Part shown: positions 1-8,332 of the stretch, piece by piece | How the letters are laid out: every line of letters begins with the position of its first letter | Position numbering within the stretch: the first letter of the stretch is position 1 | Origin: Flavobacteriaceae bacterium | GTDB taxonomy: Bacteria; Bacteroidota; Bacteroidia; Flavobacteriales; Flavobacteriaceae | Assembly: GCA_947371275.1 (NCBI GenBank) | Contig: CANBOV010000013.1 | Location: forward strand, 1-43,254 | Direction: 5' to 3' | DNA length: 43,254 nucleotides | Translations under genes and position numbers: made by a program | Notes under the pieces: generated by a model | The model's database searches: none | What the model was told of the DNA's origin: nothing | What the model saw: only the letters and a program-made list of their open reading frames with translations

Positions 1-341
1 CTAGTCTGCAACCCGCAGTACAAAGCAGCAGTAGGGACAGCACCTAAGGTAATAAAACCATTAGAATTTATTCCAAAACTAGTATAGGCAACATTATTAT
101 AAGTAAAAGTAAAAGGAAGTGTCAATAAGGCCGAAGCCGTATCATCCCAACTAGCGCCAGAAACTAATGCAGTCCCCCCAGTCAAAGGAGTATAAGTCCC
201 CGATGAAGAGGCAAAAGTATAGGTTCCTGTCGTAGCATTTGCCCTACTAGGCAGCAGCAAAAAAACAATAAGGAACAAACAAATAGCACGGATAATCTTC
301 CAAGGAGAACTTGGTAAATGGGTAAAGTAAAACTGCTTCAT
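1..341 (-). CDS. Secreted protein, N-terminal part (gene continues off the left edge)
   Basis: An open frame starts with ATG at 341 (reverse strand) and runs off the window after about 113 codons. The protein begins MKQFYFTHLPSSPWK, followed by a hydrophobic stretch (IIRAICLFLIVFLLLP) and an Ala-containing cleavage region (SRANAT), which is a convincing signal peptide. The mature part is rich in Thr, Ser, Gly and aromatic residues (TGTYTFASSSGTYTPL, then FGINSNGFITLG). In my experience such starts belong to large T9SS-exported surface proteins of flavobacteria, but the C-terminus that would prove it lies outside the window. A terminator separates it from the minus-strand gene upstream, so it is probably a separate transcription unit. 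Function unknown. Confidence 0.75.
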   Translation of the reverse strand, partial: MKQFYFTHLPSSPWKIIRAICLFLIVFLLLPSRANATTGTYTFASSSGTYTPLTGGTALVSGASWDDTASALLTLPFTFTYNNVAYTSFGINSNGFITLGAVPTAALYCGLQT

Positions 342-484
342 TTTAGGCGGAAAGGGTTATAATGTCAATTAAGACTTTGTTTTAGAATCTTCTTATGTAA
401 TTCAAATGTAATTATTTATATCAAATTTTAAACGTATTTATTAAAAAACTGACTACATTCTAACGTTTTCTTATCCCTACAATT

Positions 485-517
485 AAAAAAACCGCCCAAC
501 AGTTAAGTTAGGCGGTT
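485..517 (-). terminator. Rho-independent terminator of the T9SS gene at 543-2438
   Basis: On the minus strand an AACCGCC arm pairs with GGCGGTT around a loop of about 14 bases and is followed by a run of T. It lies about 25 bases after the stop codon of the gene at 543-2438. Confidence 0.75.
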
Positions 518-542
518 CCTAGTATCTTTTTTAAGGATTAAC

Positions 543-2438
543 TTAACGTTTAACCACTCTTAAGGTTTTCCTATTTTCGCCTTGAGTCACTACTACATTA
601 TAAATTCCTGATGGGTAATTTCTACCAATAGACATAGTACTTGCTTCAATAGGTGTAAACTCATAGTGCGCTACTAATTTTCCTATCATATCATAAACTT
701 CAACACTTACATGCTCTTGGCTTGAAGTTAGTAATGCAATGTTGAAACTATCTGCATAAGGATTCGGATGTGCATTAACTTCAAAGGAACTTGCAAGCTG
801 TTTTACAAGAACACATTCCTTATAATAAGCTGTCGCTGCGGGACTAAAAGCCTGCACGCCACATTCGTTAGTGAATTGGACTCTATAATAATTTGGCCCT
901 ACTGATGCATTAGTTATGGTATAACTTGTTCCGGTTTCACCCGCTAAATCAGTAAATCCTGTTGTAGTAGAAGTCGTAGACCATTGCCATTGAATCGCTC
1001 CCGAATAGCCAGCATTAATAGTCAACACCTTAGACCCATCAGTCACACATAGTGCTGTTGCTAAACTAGTACCACTTGGAGTAGTGGCATTGCTAAGCAG
1101 CGATTTAGCCACTGGCTTGCCATACACATTCACATAAACTATGTTACTATATACAGTAGAGCAACTACCAATCGTTACTTTCGCTCTGTAGGCGGTATTG
1201 TACATAATCGTTTGAGTCAAATAGGTTAGCACATTTGAACTTGATATAGGAGTCCAAGTTGGGGTTGCAGCCGTGTAATCAATAGATTTCTCCCAAGTAA
1301 TCGTGCCCAAGGCACTAGACAAATGCAAGGTAGTTGCCGTGCCTTTACAAATAGTCCCATCATCTTGCGTTACCGTCCCCACCAAAGCTTGACTTGCAAG
1401 CGTATAGTGAACGGTATTCGTATAGGCTACCGCACAACTTCCAGAAGTTACTTTTGCTCTGAAATACAAATTAGCCGAAATGCCACCAATCATATAACTC
1501 GCAATCGCACTGCTAGCAGAAGTGGTAGTAAACGGACTAGTTTGTCCATCAGCCGCCTTTGGAGCATTTATAAAATTCGTTCCATCCGTGGAATACTGCC
1601 ATTGTACTACACCGGTTTGACCTATTACACTCAGACGATCAGAATCACCCGAACAAATAGATCCTCCACCAATTGCAGTTCCAGCCACAGCCAATGGATT
1701 AACGATAATAGTTTTTACAGTTGAAAAAGCTGTAGTTCCATTACAACTGTTAGTTACCAACACACGATAGGATTTATTAGAATTAAGTTGAGCGTTGGTT
1801 ACTGTATAACTGCTGCCAGTAGCACCAGCAATCGCCGTAAAAGCTCCAGTAGCTGTTGGTGCCGATTGCCACTGCAACGAAGTTCCAGTATAGCCAGTGA
1901 GGGTAAAAGTCAACGAACTTCCAAGGCATACATTGGTGGAAGCAACGGAAATTGTCCCTCCTTTAGTAGTGGAAACCACTTTTAAAGAAGCAACAGTAGA
2001 AATCAATTCGCCACAGGTTCCCGCCATTACAACGCGGTATTGCGTACCGGTCATGGGCAAAGTAGTGGTTCGAGTGATGCCTAAGGTAGCGGTGTTATAA
2101 TTAGAATAAACAGCAGCATTAGCACTGCTTATCGTAATCCAAGCCGGATTAGGGTTGGCCGTAGTGACTAATCGGTATTGCCACGAATAACTAGTAGCAG
2201 GAACATTGGTACTGACACTTAAGCTGGCCGTTGAGCCCGCAGTTCCACACAGCGTTGTATTAAGTGGCTGAGAGGAAATACTAAGACATTCGATCGTTAA
2301 TTGCGTACTATCAGTTACGCCACAATTCGCTGTACATTGTAAGGAAAAAAGAAAAGTAAGTACTAAACTACCAATATTTAACACACTTTTCCTCTTTTGA
2401 GCAAAACTCTTTTGTTGCCACGTAATGTTAATTTTCAT
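543..2438 (-). CDS. T9SS-exported surface protein with about five Ig-like repeats
   Basis: 631 residues. A basic N-terminus is followed by a hydrophobic segment ending near Cys-Thr-Ala (residues about 20-37), which fits a signal peptide. Residues about 57-540 hold roughly five repeats of 85-100 residues, each with an early Cys, a WQ or WE core (SWQYR, LQWQS, VQWQY, ITWEK, IQWQW), a YRV/YRA motif and a late Cys. This is the pattern of Ig-like beta-sandwich repeats. Residues about 555-631 form a type A T9SS sorting domain (FNIALL, VYDMIGKLV, YPSGIYNVVVTQG, TLRVVKR). Expected route: Sec export, then the type IX system to the cell surface or medium. The specific role (adhesin, gliding-related or other) cannot be told. 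It has its own terminator at 485-517. A weak -7-like element (TACTTTTA on the minus strand, 2464-2471) lies upstream. Confidence 0.88.
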   Translation of the reverse strand: MKINITWQQKSFAQKRKSVLNIGSLVLTFLFSLQCTANCGVTDSTQLTIECLSISSQPLNTTLCGTAGSTASLSVSTNVPATSYSWQYRLVTTANPNPAWITISSANAAVYSNYNTATLGITRTTTLPMTGTQYRVVMAGTCGELISTVASLKVVSTTKGGTISVASTNVCLGSSLTFTLTGYTGTSLQWQSAPTATGAFTAIAGATGSSYTVTNAQLNSNKSYRVLVTNSCNGTTAFSTVKTIIVNPLAVAGTAIGGGSICSGDSDRLSVIGQTGVVQWQYSTDGTNFINAPKAADGQTSPFTTTSASSAIASYMIGGISANLYFRAKVTSGSCAVAYTNTVHYTLASQALVGTVTQDDGTICKGTATTLHLSSALGTITWEKSIDYTAATPTWTPISSSNVLTYLTQTIMYNTAYRAKVTIGSCSTVYSNIVYVNVYGKPVAKSLLSNATTPSGTSLATALCVTDGSKVLTINAGYSGAIQWQWSTTSTTTGFTDLAGETGTSYTITNASVGPNYYRVQFTNECGVQAFSPAATAYYKECVLVKQLASSFEVNAHPNPYADSFNIALLTSSQEHVSVEVYDMIGKLVAHYEFTPIEASTMSIGRNYPSGIYNVVVTQGENRKTLRVVKR

Positions 2439-2818
2439 ACCTAAGTTTGTTTATTGTTTCCTATAAAAGTATTTTTTTTATTTAAAATTTCCATAAAAAC
2501 ATATTTTTAATCGACGAAACGCAGACTATCTCCGTTTAAATTGTTAACTATTAAACCTTCAGCAATCTTCTGCATAAAATCCCAAAAACAAGTTATTTTT
2601 TATTCAAAGCATAATCGCTTTTTTCTAAAAACTTCTTTTCATCCTGCTTTAATTCCTATCCAAAGTCTAATCATGATTTTCAAATACTTTAATTATCGTG
2701 TAGCAGACTAAAATTAAATACTACCATTAGGCAACTAAAATACGTCGCAAATAACAATTAAATCCTTTTCAAATAAATTACCAAAACGCTTTCGCTATTC
2801 TAATTAGTTTCAATAAAT
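2439..2818. other. AT-rich intergenic region with no intact gene
   Basis: About 380 bases between the divergent T9SS gene and the NTPase gene. No intact frame is visible. On the minus strand a short C-terminus-like frame at about 2593-2658 reads ELKQDEKKFLEKSDYALNKK before a stop and could be the relic of a lost gene, but it is too short to support alone. The right end holds the -7 box of the next gene. Confidence 0.4.
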
Positions 2819-2821
2819 TTG
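2814..2821 (+). promoter_or_regulatory. Flavobacterial -7 box (TAAATTTG) before the NTPase gene
   Basis: Exact TAnnTTTG match. No clear TTG lies 17-23 bases upstream. Transcription would start near 2826, which rules out translation from the TTG at 2819 and favours the TTG at 2840. Confidence 0.45.
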
Positions 2822-2839
2822 CGCCTTATTACTAAAAGC

Positions 2840-3376
2840 TTGAAAAAAGAACTCATAGTCATAACCGGCGGCCCTGGCACCGGCAAAACCACCATCATCG
2901 ATACGCTCATCGAACAAGGCTATGCGTGCTTCCCCGAAATCTCACGCCAAATTACCTTAGAAGCCAAAAAACAAGGTATCGAACAATTATTCCTCGAAAA
3001 ACCATTGTTGTTTAGCGAACTCTTATTAGAAGGAAGAAAAAAACAACACATCCAAGCCTCTCATGATCAATCGGATATCGTATTCCTAGACCGTGGAATC
3101 CCCGATATCTTAGCCTATATGCATTACATCGGAGACAGCTACCCTGCCTTCTTTGATCAAGCCAGCAAAGAACACAGTTATGCCAAGGTATTTATATTGC
3201 CACCCTGGGAAGAAATTTACCAAAGCGATGAAGCACGTTACGAAAACTTCGAACAAGCTAAACTCATCTTTGACCACTTAAAAGAAACCTATCAAACCTA
3301 TGGGTACACACTTATTGAAGTTCCTTGCGGAACCGTTGAAGAACGAATCAATTTTATCTTAAACCAACTGGCCTAA
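2840..3376 (+). CDS. AAA_28-type P-loop NTPase / predicted kinase
   Basis: About 178 residues. The Walker A motif GGPGTGKTT sits at the very N-terminus, after a beta strand KELIVIT. The sequence DIVFLDRGIPDILAYMHYIG in mid-protein looks like the Walker B/DRGxPD region of the AAA_28 family of small nucleotide kinase-like ATPases. No substrate is known. No ATG precedes the P-loop. I chose the TTG at 2840 (reading M-K-K-E-L) because a -7 box at 2814-2821 puts the transcript start downstream of the alternative TTG at 2819. The gene stands alone, about 100 bases before recQ. A weak hairpin (ACCCCAT/ATGGGGT, 3376-3397) without a T run touches its stop codon. Confidence 0.82.
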   Translation: MKKELIVITGGPGTGKTTIIDTLIEQGYACFPEISRQITLEAKKQGIEQLFLEKPLLFSELLLEGRKKQHIQASHDQSDIVFLDRGIPDILAYMHYIGDSYPAFFDQASKEHSYAKVFILPPWEEIYQSDEARYENFEQAKLIFDHLKETYQTYGYTLIEVPCGTVEERINFILNQLA

Positions 3377-3447
3377 CCCCATGAAACCTAATGGGGTCCT
3401 CAAGTTTATTTTACATACCCTAATTTCCAACTTCTTGTTTTTTTAAG

Positions 3448-3455
3448 TAGCTTTG
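3448..3455 (+). promoter_or_regulatory. -7 box (TAGCTTTG) before recQ
   Basis: Exact TAnnTTTG match about 20 bases before the recQ ATG. No good TTG is found at the -33 distance. Confidence 0.4.
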
Positions 3456-3475
3456 GTCAACCTTCAATCGCAACA

Positions 3476-5368
3476 ATGTCAAAAGCATTAGAAATTCTTA
3501 CTAAATATTGGAAACACGAAGCCTTCCGCACCCCTCAAGAAGAAATTATAGCTTCCGTATTGAACGGCACAGATACTTTGGCATTACTCCCTACAGGAGG
3601 CGGTAAGTCCATCTGCTTTCAAGTACCCGCTATGATGCAAGAAGGTCTCTGCTTAGTCATTTCACCGTTAATAGCGTTAATGCGTGACCAAGTACAAAAC
3701 CTACAAAGCAAAGGAATCAAAGCCATAGCGCTAACAGGAGGCATTCATCAAGACGAAATCATCGATTTATTAGACAATTGCCAATTCGGCAATTATAAAT
3801 TTCTATACCTATCCCCAGAGCGTCTTCAAAATGATTGGATTGTAGAACGCATCAAAAACTTACCTATTAACCTCATTGCAATTGATGAAGCACACTGCGT
3901 TTCTCAATGGGGTCATGATTTTCGCCCGGCTTACTTAAAAATTAAACTCCTCAAAGAACTATTTCCAAACCTACCTTTCATAGCTTTAACAGCTTCGGCA
4001 ACTGAACGGGTAAAAGAGGACATAATCACACAATTGCAATTAAAAGAACCTAAGGTGTTCTGTAAATCGTTTTATAGAGAAAATATTAGCTACATCGTTC
4101 TTGAAACAGAAGACAAAAACCATTGGCTTCAACAAATACTCAGGAAGAATCCAGAACCCGCCATCATATATGTTACAACCCGCAAAGCTTGCACCGAAAC
4201 AGTCGCTCAATTAACGACAGTCGGATTTACAACTACGTACTACCATGGTGGTTTGTCAACCAAAGAAAAACAAAACAACATGGCGCTTTGGATGGAAGAA
4301 AAAGTACAAGTCATGGTCGCTACCAATGCCTTCGGTATGGGAATCGACAAAGCCAATGTCAAGTCAATCATCCACCTCCATCTTCCTCAAAATTTAGAAA
4401 ATTATTATCAAGAATCAGGAAGAGCGGGTAGAGATGGCAAAAAAGCTTATGCAGTCTTACTAAACAACCCCTCAGATGTTCTGCACGCAGAAGCCCAATT
4501 CATCAAGGTCCTTCCCGATAAAGCTTTCTTAAATCTTGCATTTTTAAAACTATGTGCTTTTTTACAAATCGCCTATGGAGAAGGAATAGAAGAACAATTT
4601 GGCTTTAACATCAATGCCTTTTGCAACAAATACGGATTCCCCATCCTAAAAACCTATAACGCTTTACAATTCCTTGACCGCCAAGGAATCATATCGCTAT
4701 CACAAGAATTCACAGAAAAAATCAGCTTACAGTTTTGCATTTCTTCCAAAGAGGTCATCCGCTATATGAGCCTTAATACAAAGGAAGAAGCAATAATTAT
4801 GGCCATTCTGAGAACCTATCCCGGTATACACGAAATGCAAACAGCCATAAACCCGGTGCTAATTGCTAAAAAAGCCAACCATACAGAATCTGAAGTACTC
4901 GCTGTTTTACAAAAACTAAAAGATAAAAACATTATTGATTATAATGCCAAAAACAATGATGCTACAATAACATTTAACGAAGTACGGGAAGACGAACGAA
5001 CAATCAATCGCGTGGCAAAATACCTGGAATCGCAAAACAAATTAAAAACAGCTCAATTGCAAGCCGTTTTACACTATTGCCTTGATAAAACAACCTGCAA
5101 ACAAAAATTAATCGTACAGTATTTTGGCGAAGTCTTAAAAGAAGATTGTGGCCATTGTTCTTACTGCCTAAGTAAAAACAAAAATAGTACTCCCGTAAAA
5201 ACAATCTCTGAAAAAATTATCGAATTATTAAGCACCCAAAATTTAAGCTCTAGAGATATACAAAAACTAACCAAATATCCAACAGACGATATTATCTTTG
5301 CCCTTCAAAATATGTTGGAAAACAACACAATTTATATCCAACCTAATAATTTATATTCCTTAAAGTAA
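3476..5368 (+). CDS. recQ: ATP-dependent DNA helicase RecQ
   Basis: 630 residues. A 3'-5' superfamily 2 helicase acting in recombinational repair and replication-fork processing. Visible motifs are Walker A (TGGGKS, about 40-45), DEAH (137-140) followed by the RecQ-typical aromatic loop HCVSQWGHDFRP, and motif VI SGRAGRDG. The zinc-binding subdomain has four cysteines at about 541, 558, 561 and 564. After the zinc site only about 66 residues remain, so a complete HRDC domain is absent; this is a short-form RecQ. It is followed after one base by fmt, and the two probably share a transcript. The start is the first ATG after a -7 box. Confidence 0.95.
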   Translation: MSKALEILTKYWKHEAFRTPQEEIIASVLNGTDTLALLPTGGGKSICFQVPAMMQEGLCLVISPLIALMRDQVQNLQSKGIKAIALTGGIHQDEIIDLLDNCQFGNYKFLYLSPERLQNDWIVERIKNLPINLIAIDEAHCVSQWGHDFRPAYLKIKLLKELFPNLPFIALTASATERVKEDIITQLQLKEPKVFCKSFYRENISYIVLETEDKNHWLQQILRKNPEPAIIYVTTRKACTETVAQLTTVGFTTTYYHGGLSTKEKQNNMALWMEEKVQVMVATNAFGMGIDKANVKSIIHLHLPQNLENYYQESGRAGRDGKKAYAVLLNNPSDVLHAEAQFIKVLPDKAFLNLAFLKLCAFLQIAYGEGIEEQFGFNINAFCNKYGFPILKTYNALQFLDRQGIISLSQEFTEKISLQFCISSKEVIRYMSLNTKEEAIIMAILRTYPGIHEMQTAINPVLIAKKANHTESEVLAVLQKLKDKNIIDYNAKNNDATITFNEVREDERTINRVAKYLESQNKLKTAQLQAVLHYCLDKTTCKQKLIVQYFGEVLKEDCGHCSYCLSKNKNSTPVKTISEKIIELLSTQNLSSRDIQKLTKYPTDDIIFALQNMLENNTIYIQPNNLYSLK

Positions 5369-5369
5369 A

Positions 5370-6317
5370 ATGGAAAAGTTACGCATTGTTTTCATGGGAA
5401 CTCCCGAGTTTGCAGTAGGTATTTTAGATACGATAATCAAAAACAACTATGAAGTAGTCGGAGTCATAACCGCCGCCGACAAACCTGCCGGTCGTGGCCA
5501 AAAAATAAAATACTCCGCAGTAAAAGAATATGCCCTAGAACATGACCTAAAATTACTCCAACCTACCAATCTCAAAGAAGAAGCCTTTCGAAAGGAATTA
5601 GAGAGCCTTCAAGCCAACCTGCAAATAGTCGTTGCCTTTAGAATGCTCCCCGAAATAGTATGGCGCATGCCCAGTTTAGGCACGTTCAACCTCCACGCTT
5701 CATTACTCCCAAACTACCGTGGGGCCGCACCAATCAATTGGGCGATAATAAATGGAGAGTCAAAAACCGGAGTAACCACTTTCTTCATAGACGATAAAAT
5801 AGACACTGGCGCTGTGATCCTAAGCCAGGATACAACTATTGACCCTAATGAAACTGCAGGCCAACTTCACGACCGTTTAATGACCATCGGAAGCACAACG
5901 GTTATTGAAACTTTAAAACTCATAGAACAAGGAACCGCTACCACTACTATTCAAGAGGATAATTTTAATGTAAAAACAGCCTACAAACTCAACCGCGACA
6001 ACTGCAAAATTGATTGGACAAAATCCGTTTCCGAAATTCATAATCTAATCCGCGGTCTTTCTCCCTATCCTGCTGCCTGGTGCTTCATTAAAGACGGTAA
6101 CGAAGAATGGAATGTAAAGCTCTACGAAGCCAAAATCGTTCTTGAAAATCATAATCATAAAATCGGCCAACTCATCACTACCAAAAAAGAAATTAAAGTA
6201 GCCGTCAAAGGAGGGTTCATTCAATTGGAAAGCTTACAATTTCCTGGAAAGAAAAAAATGCGTGCTAATGAACTCCTAAACGGTATAACATTTTCTGAAA
6301 GAGCGCAAGCAGAGTAG
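5370..6317 (+). CDS. fmt: Methionyl-tRNA formyltransferase
   Basis: 315 residues, the usual length. Transfers a formyl group from 10-formyltetrahydrofolate to initiator Met-tRNA in the cytoplasm. The N-terminal domain opens with RIVFMGTPEFAV. The catalytic residues are visible as Asn107 and His109 in FNLHASLLPNYRGAAPIN and Asp145 in the DDKIDTG segment, one residue shifted from the E. coli positions. The C-terminal tRNA-binding domain has INWTKS- and GLSPYPAA-like motifs. It starts one base after the recQ stop codon, so it is translationally linked with recQ. Confidence 0.96.
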   Translation: MEKLRIVFMGTPEFAVGILDTIIKNNYEVVGVITAADKPAGRGQKIKYSAVKEYALEHDLKLLQPTNLKEEAFRKELESLQANLQIVVAFRMLPEIVWRMPSLGTFNLHASLLPNYRGAAPINWAIINGESKTGVTTFFIDDKIDTGAVILSQDTTIDPNETAGQLHDRLMTIGSTTVIETLKLIEQGTATTTIQEDNFNVKTAYKLNRDNCKIDWTKSVSEIHNLIRGLSPYPAAWCFIKDGNEEWNVKLYEAKIVLENHNHKIGQLITTKKEIKVAVKGGFIQLESLQFPGKKKMRANELLNGITFSERAQAE

Positions 6318-6418
6318 GCGCTCAAGGCGTTTTTAACTTAAAAATCAGATGTCTAACACGAGTTTATCAACAAATAAATTAAGTTATTAACAAATGTTTG
6401 AAAAAAACACCAAAACGC

Positions 6419-6448
6419 TTGTGTGGTAAGCATTTCCTATTAAATTTG
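6419..6448 (+). promoter_or_regulatory. Promoter of the HU gene (TTG-N19-TAAATTTG)
   Basis: TTG at 6419-6421 and TAAATTTG at 6441-6448 are separated by exactly 19 bases, which is a full match to the flavobacterial consensus. The leader to the ATG would be about 40 bases. A strong promoter fits an abundant nucleoid protein. Confidence 0.8.
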
Positions 6449-6493
6449 TTATCAATAACAAAAATGTTTAACCAACAATTAATAACTAACATT

Positions 6494-6766
6494 ATGAACA
6501 AATCAGAATTAATCGATGCAATTGCAGCTGACGCTGGTATCACAAAAGCAGCAGCTAAATTAGCTTTAGAATCATTTTTAGGAAATGTAGGTGGTACTTT
6601 GAAAAAAGGTGGAAGAGTATCTTTAGTAGGTTTCGGTTCTTGGTCAGTATCTAAAAGAGCTGCAAGAGATGGAAGAAATCCTCAAACAGGTAAAACTATC
6701 AAAATCGCTGCTAAAAATGTAGTTAAATTCAAAGCTGGTGCTGAATTAGACGGAGCAGTAAACTAA
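6494..6766 (+). CDS. hup: HU-family DNA-binding protein
   Basis: 90 residues, the standard HU length. Binds and bends DNA as a dimer and compacts the nucleoid. It begins MNKSELIDAIAADAGITKA and carries the GFGSWSVSKRAARDGRNPQTG beta-arm region, including the RNPQTG tip with the DNA-intercalating proline. The frame is open upstream to 6398, but the conserved N-terminus and the promoter at 6419-6448 fix the start at the ATG at 6494. It has its own terminator, so it is monocistronic. Codon use is biased to A/T-ending frequent codons, as expected for a highly expressed gene. Confidence 0.95.
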   Translation: MNKSELIDAIAADAGITKAAAKLALESFLGNVGGTLKKGGRVSLVGFGSWSVSKRAARDGRNPQTGKTIKIAAKNVVKFKAGAELDGAVN

Positions 6767-6789
6767 TAATTAGTTCTTCTGATATACAA

Positions 6790-6818
6790 AAGCCACATCA
6801 AACGATGTGGCTTTTTTT
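6790..6818 (+). terminator. Terminator of the HU gene
   Basis: AAGCCACATC pairs with GATGTGGCTT around a 4-base loop, followed by seven T. It lies about 25 bases after the stop codon. Confidence 0.85.
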
Positions 6819-6886
6819 ATTTTAACACCGATTTAATTAGCTTTTTTAAATACTTTTTCTTAGTTTTAATAAAAAATTAACTTAAA

Positions 6887-7447
6887 ATGATTACAGAAAA
6901 ATTACATAAAGGTCAATTATTAATAGCCGAACCATCCATCATAGGTGATTTGTCTTTTAATAGATCTGTAATTTTACTGGCCGATCATAATAAAGAAGGC
7001 TCAGTGGGATTCATTTTAAACAAACCGCTAAAATATGCTGTTCGAGATTTACTCCCCGAAATTGATTCTAAATTCAAAATCTATAATGGTGGCCCTGTCG
7101 AACAAGACAACCTATATTTTATTCATAATGTGCCCAATCTAATCCCAAACAGTGTTGAAATTTCTAACGGTATCTATTGGGGTGGTGATTTCGAACTAAC
7201 AAAACAATTAATCAATACTGGGATTATAAAGAAAAAAAATATTCGGTTCTTTTTAGGTTATACAGGTTGGGATGCCGAACAGTTAGAAAATGAAATGCAA
7301 GCCAACTCTTGGATTTTAACAAAAAATGTATACGAAAACAACATTTTAGGCAAAGCATCTGTGCACTTTTGGAAAGAAAAAATCATTGAATTAGGCGGAG
7401 AATATCTTATTTGGTCTAATGCCCCTGAAAACCCTATCTTAAATTAG
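6887..7447 (+). CDS. YqgE/AlgH family protein
   Basis: 186 residues, the typical family length. Conserved blocks visible are KGQLLIAEP, FNRSVILL, GSVGFILNKPL, YNGGPVEQDNLYFIH and FLGYTGWDAEQLENE. The family is widespread and cytoplasmic; its biochemical function is unsettled (AlgH was linked to alginate regulation in Pseudomonas). The stop codon overlaps by three bases the stop of the convergent aminotransferase gene, with no terminator between them. Confidence 0.9.
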   Translation: MITEKLHKGQLLIAEPSIIGDLSFNRSVILLADHNKEGSVGFILNKPLKYAVRDLLPEIDSKFKIYNGGPVEQDNLYFIHNVPNLIPNSVEISNGIYWGGDFELTKQLINTGIIKKKNIRFFLGYTGWDAEQLENEMQANSWILTKNVYENNILGKASVHFWKEKIIELGGEYLIWSNAPENPILN

Positions 7448-8283
7448 TCAATAGCAACCGATGCATTCAACTTTTCCATGAGTTGTTTTGCTACACTAAA
7501 TCCAAATTCTTTTTTGCGGTATTTAGTTATAGGTTGAATTCCAATAATTACATTGGTAATAAATAATTCATCTGCTTTTTGCAAATCAAAAGGTGATATA
7601 GGCGCTTCTACAATAGTGTATTCTGCAATAGTTTTGGCCAATCGTAGTATTTGCGTTCGCATTACACCATTTAAACACCCTTCACTAATAGGTGGCGTAA
7701 TGAGTTGACCATCCTTTACCATAAACAAATTACCATTAATGGCTTCAACTACATTTTTTCCCTCATTAAGAATCAAACAGCTGTTTAGTTGGTTCTCTTT
7801 AGCAAAAATACTTGCAGTAATTTGTATAAGTTTATTATTTGTCTTTAAAGTCGATAACAATTGCTTAGCCACAGTAAAATCTTTATACAAATCAACTTCA
7901 AATGAATTATTCAGAAACTGGAATTCTTGATTGTCCAATTTAGAAGCAACAATCGTGTAGGAAACCGTATTTACTACGGGAGTATAATTCCCCCCTTCAT
8001 CTCTAAAAACAGTAAAACGAACACGAGCTGATTCACTTAAACCGCTAGCCGAAACCAATTCTAGTATTTGGTTTTCAAGATACTCCATTGTAAACGTCAT
8101 TGGAATATCCATACGGATAATTCGCATAGAAGCCATTAATCGGAAGTAATGATCTTCAAAAAAAAGAATTTTATTTTGGACGACTTTTAACGTTTCGAAT
8201 ACGCCATCACCATAAAGAAACGAACGATTGGTTACACGCAGTAGTATGTCTGAGTCCTGTAAAACACCATTAAAATTTATCAT
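7444..8283 (-). CDS. Class IV PLP-dependent aminotransferase / PabC-like lyase
   Basis: 279 residues. Motifs of the fold IV PLP enzymes: RSFLYGDGVFETLKV and FFEDHYFRL near the N-terminus, the PLP-lysine region LLSTLKTNNK, and the EAINGNLFMV and PPISEGCLNGVMR cofactor-phosphate loops. The length fits 4-amino-4-deoxychorismate lyase (PabC), D-amino-acid aminotransferase or a short IlvE relative, and these cannot be separated by eye. The start is unusual: seven T residues ending the hairpin at 8284-8309 directly abut the ATG, so there is no Shine-Dalgarno sequence. A -7 box (TATATTTG, minus strand, 8309-8316) would start a transcript inside the hairpin. Confidence 0.88.
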   Translation of the reverse strand: MINFNGVLQDSDILLRVTNRSFLYGDGVFETLKVVQNKILFFEDHYFRLMASMRIIRMDIPMTFTMEYLENQILELVSASGLSESARVRFTVFRDEGGNYTPVVNTVSYTIVASKLDNQEFQFLNNSFEVDLYKDFTVAKQLLSTLKTNNKLIQITASIFAKENQLNSCLILNEGKNVVEAINGNLFMVKDGQLITPPISEGCLNGVMRTQILRLAKTIAEYTIVEAPISPFDLQKADELFITNVIIGIQPITKYRKKEFGFSVAKQLMEKLNASVAID

Positions 8284-8309
8284 AAAAAAAGTCCCGTTTT
8301 TAGCGGGAC
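8284..8309 (-). terminator. Terminator of the START-like gene, abutting the next start codon
   Basis: On the minus strand GTCCCG pairs with CGGGAC around a 7-base loop and is followed by seven T that run directly into the ATG of the aminotransferase gene. Confidence 0.7.
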
Positions 8310-8316
8310 AAATATA
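8309..8316 (-). promoter_or_regulatory. -7 box (TATATTTG) for the aminotransferase gene
   Basis: Exact TAnnTTTG on the minus strand, about 26 bases before the ATG. It overlaps the outer base of the terminator arm. No clear TTG at -33. Confidence 0.4.
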
Positions 8317-8332
8317 CTGTAATATTAAATAT

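Noticed and set aside
1323..1724. Open frame on the plus strand within the T9SS gene
   Set aside because: It is antisense to a well-supported coding region, is low in complexity (Ser/Arg/Ile/Thr) and has no start context. Similar antisense frames, for example at 31676-32089 and 33141-33419, were rejected for the same reason.
2593..2658. Minus-strand C-terminus-like fragment ELKQDEKKFLEKSDYALNKK
   Set aside because: Only about 20 codons, bounded upstream by stops in its frame. It may be a gene relic, but it cannot be told from chance.
3376..3397. Hairpin ACCCCAT/ATGGGGT after the NTPase gene as a terminator
   Set aside because: There is no T run after it. It may still have a role, but the evidence is insufficient.
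6300..6335. Hairpin AGAGCGC/GCGCTC across the fmt stop codon as a terminator
   Set aside because: The loop is long, the stem is short, and the T run is separated from it by several bases; it is too weak to call.
6398..6493. N-terminal extension of HU
   Set aside because: HU proteins start at MNKSELI, and a consensus promoter lies inside the extension.
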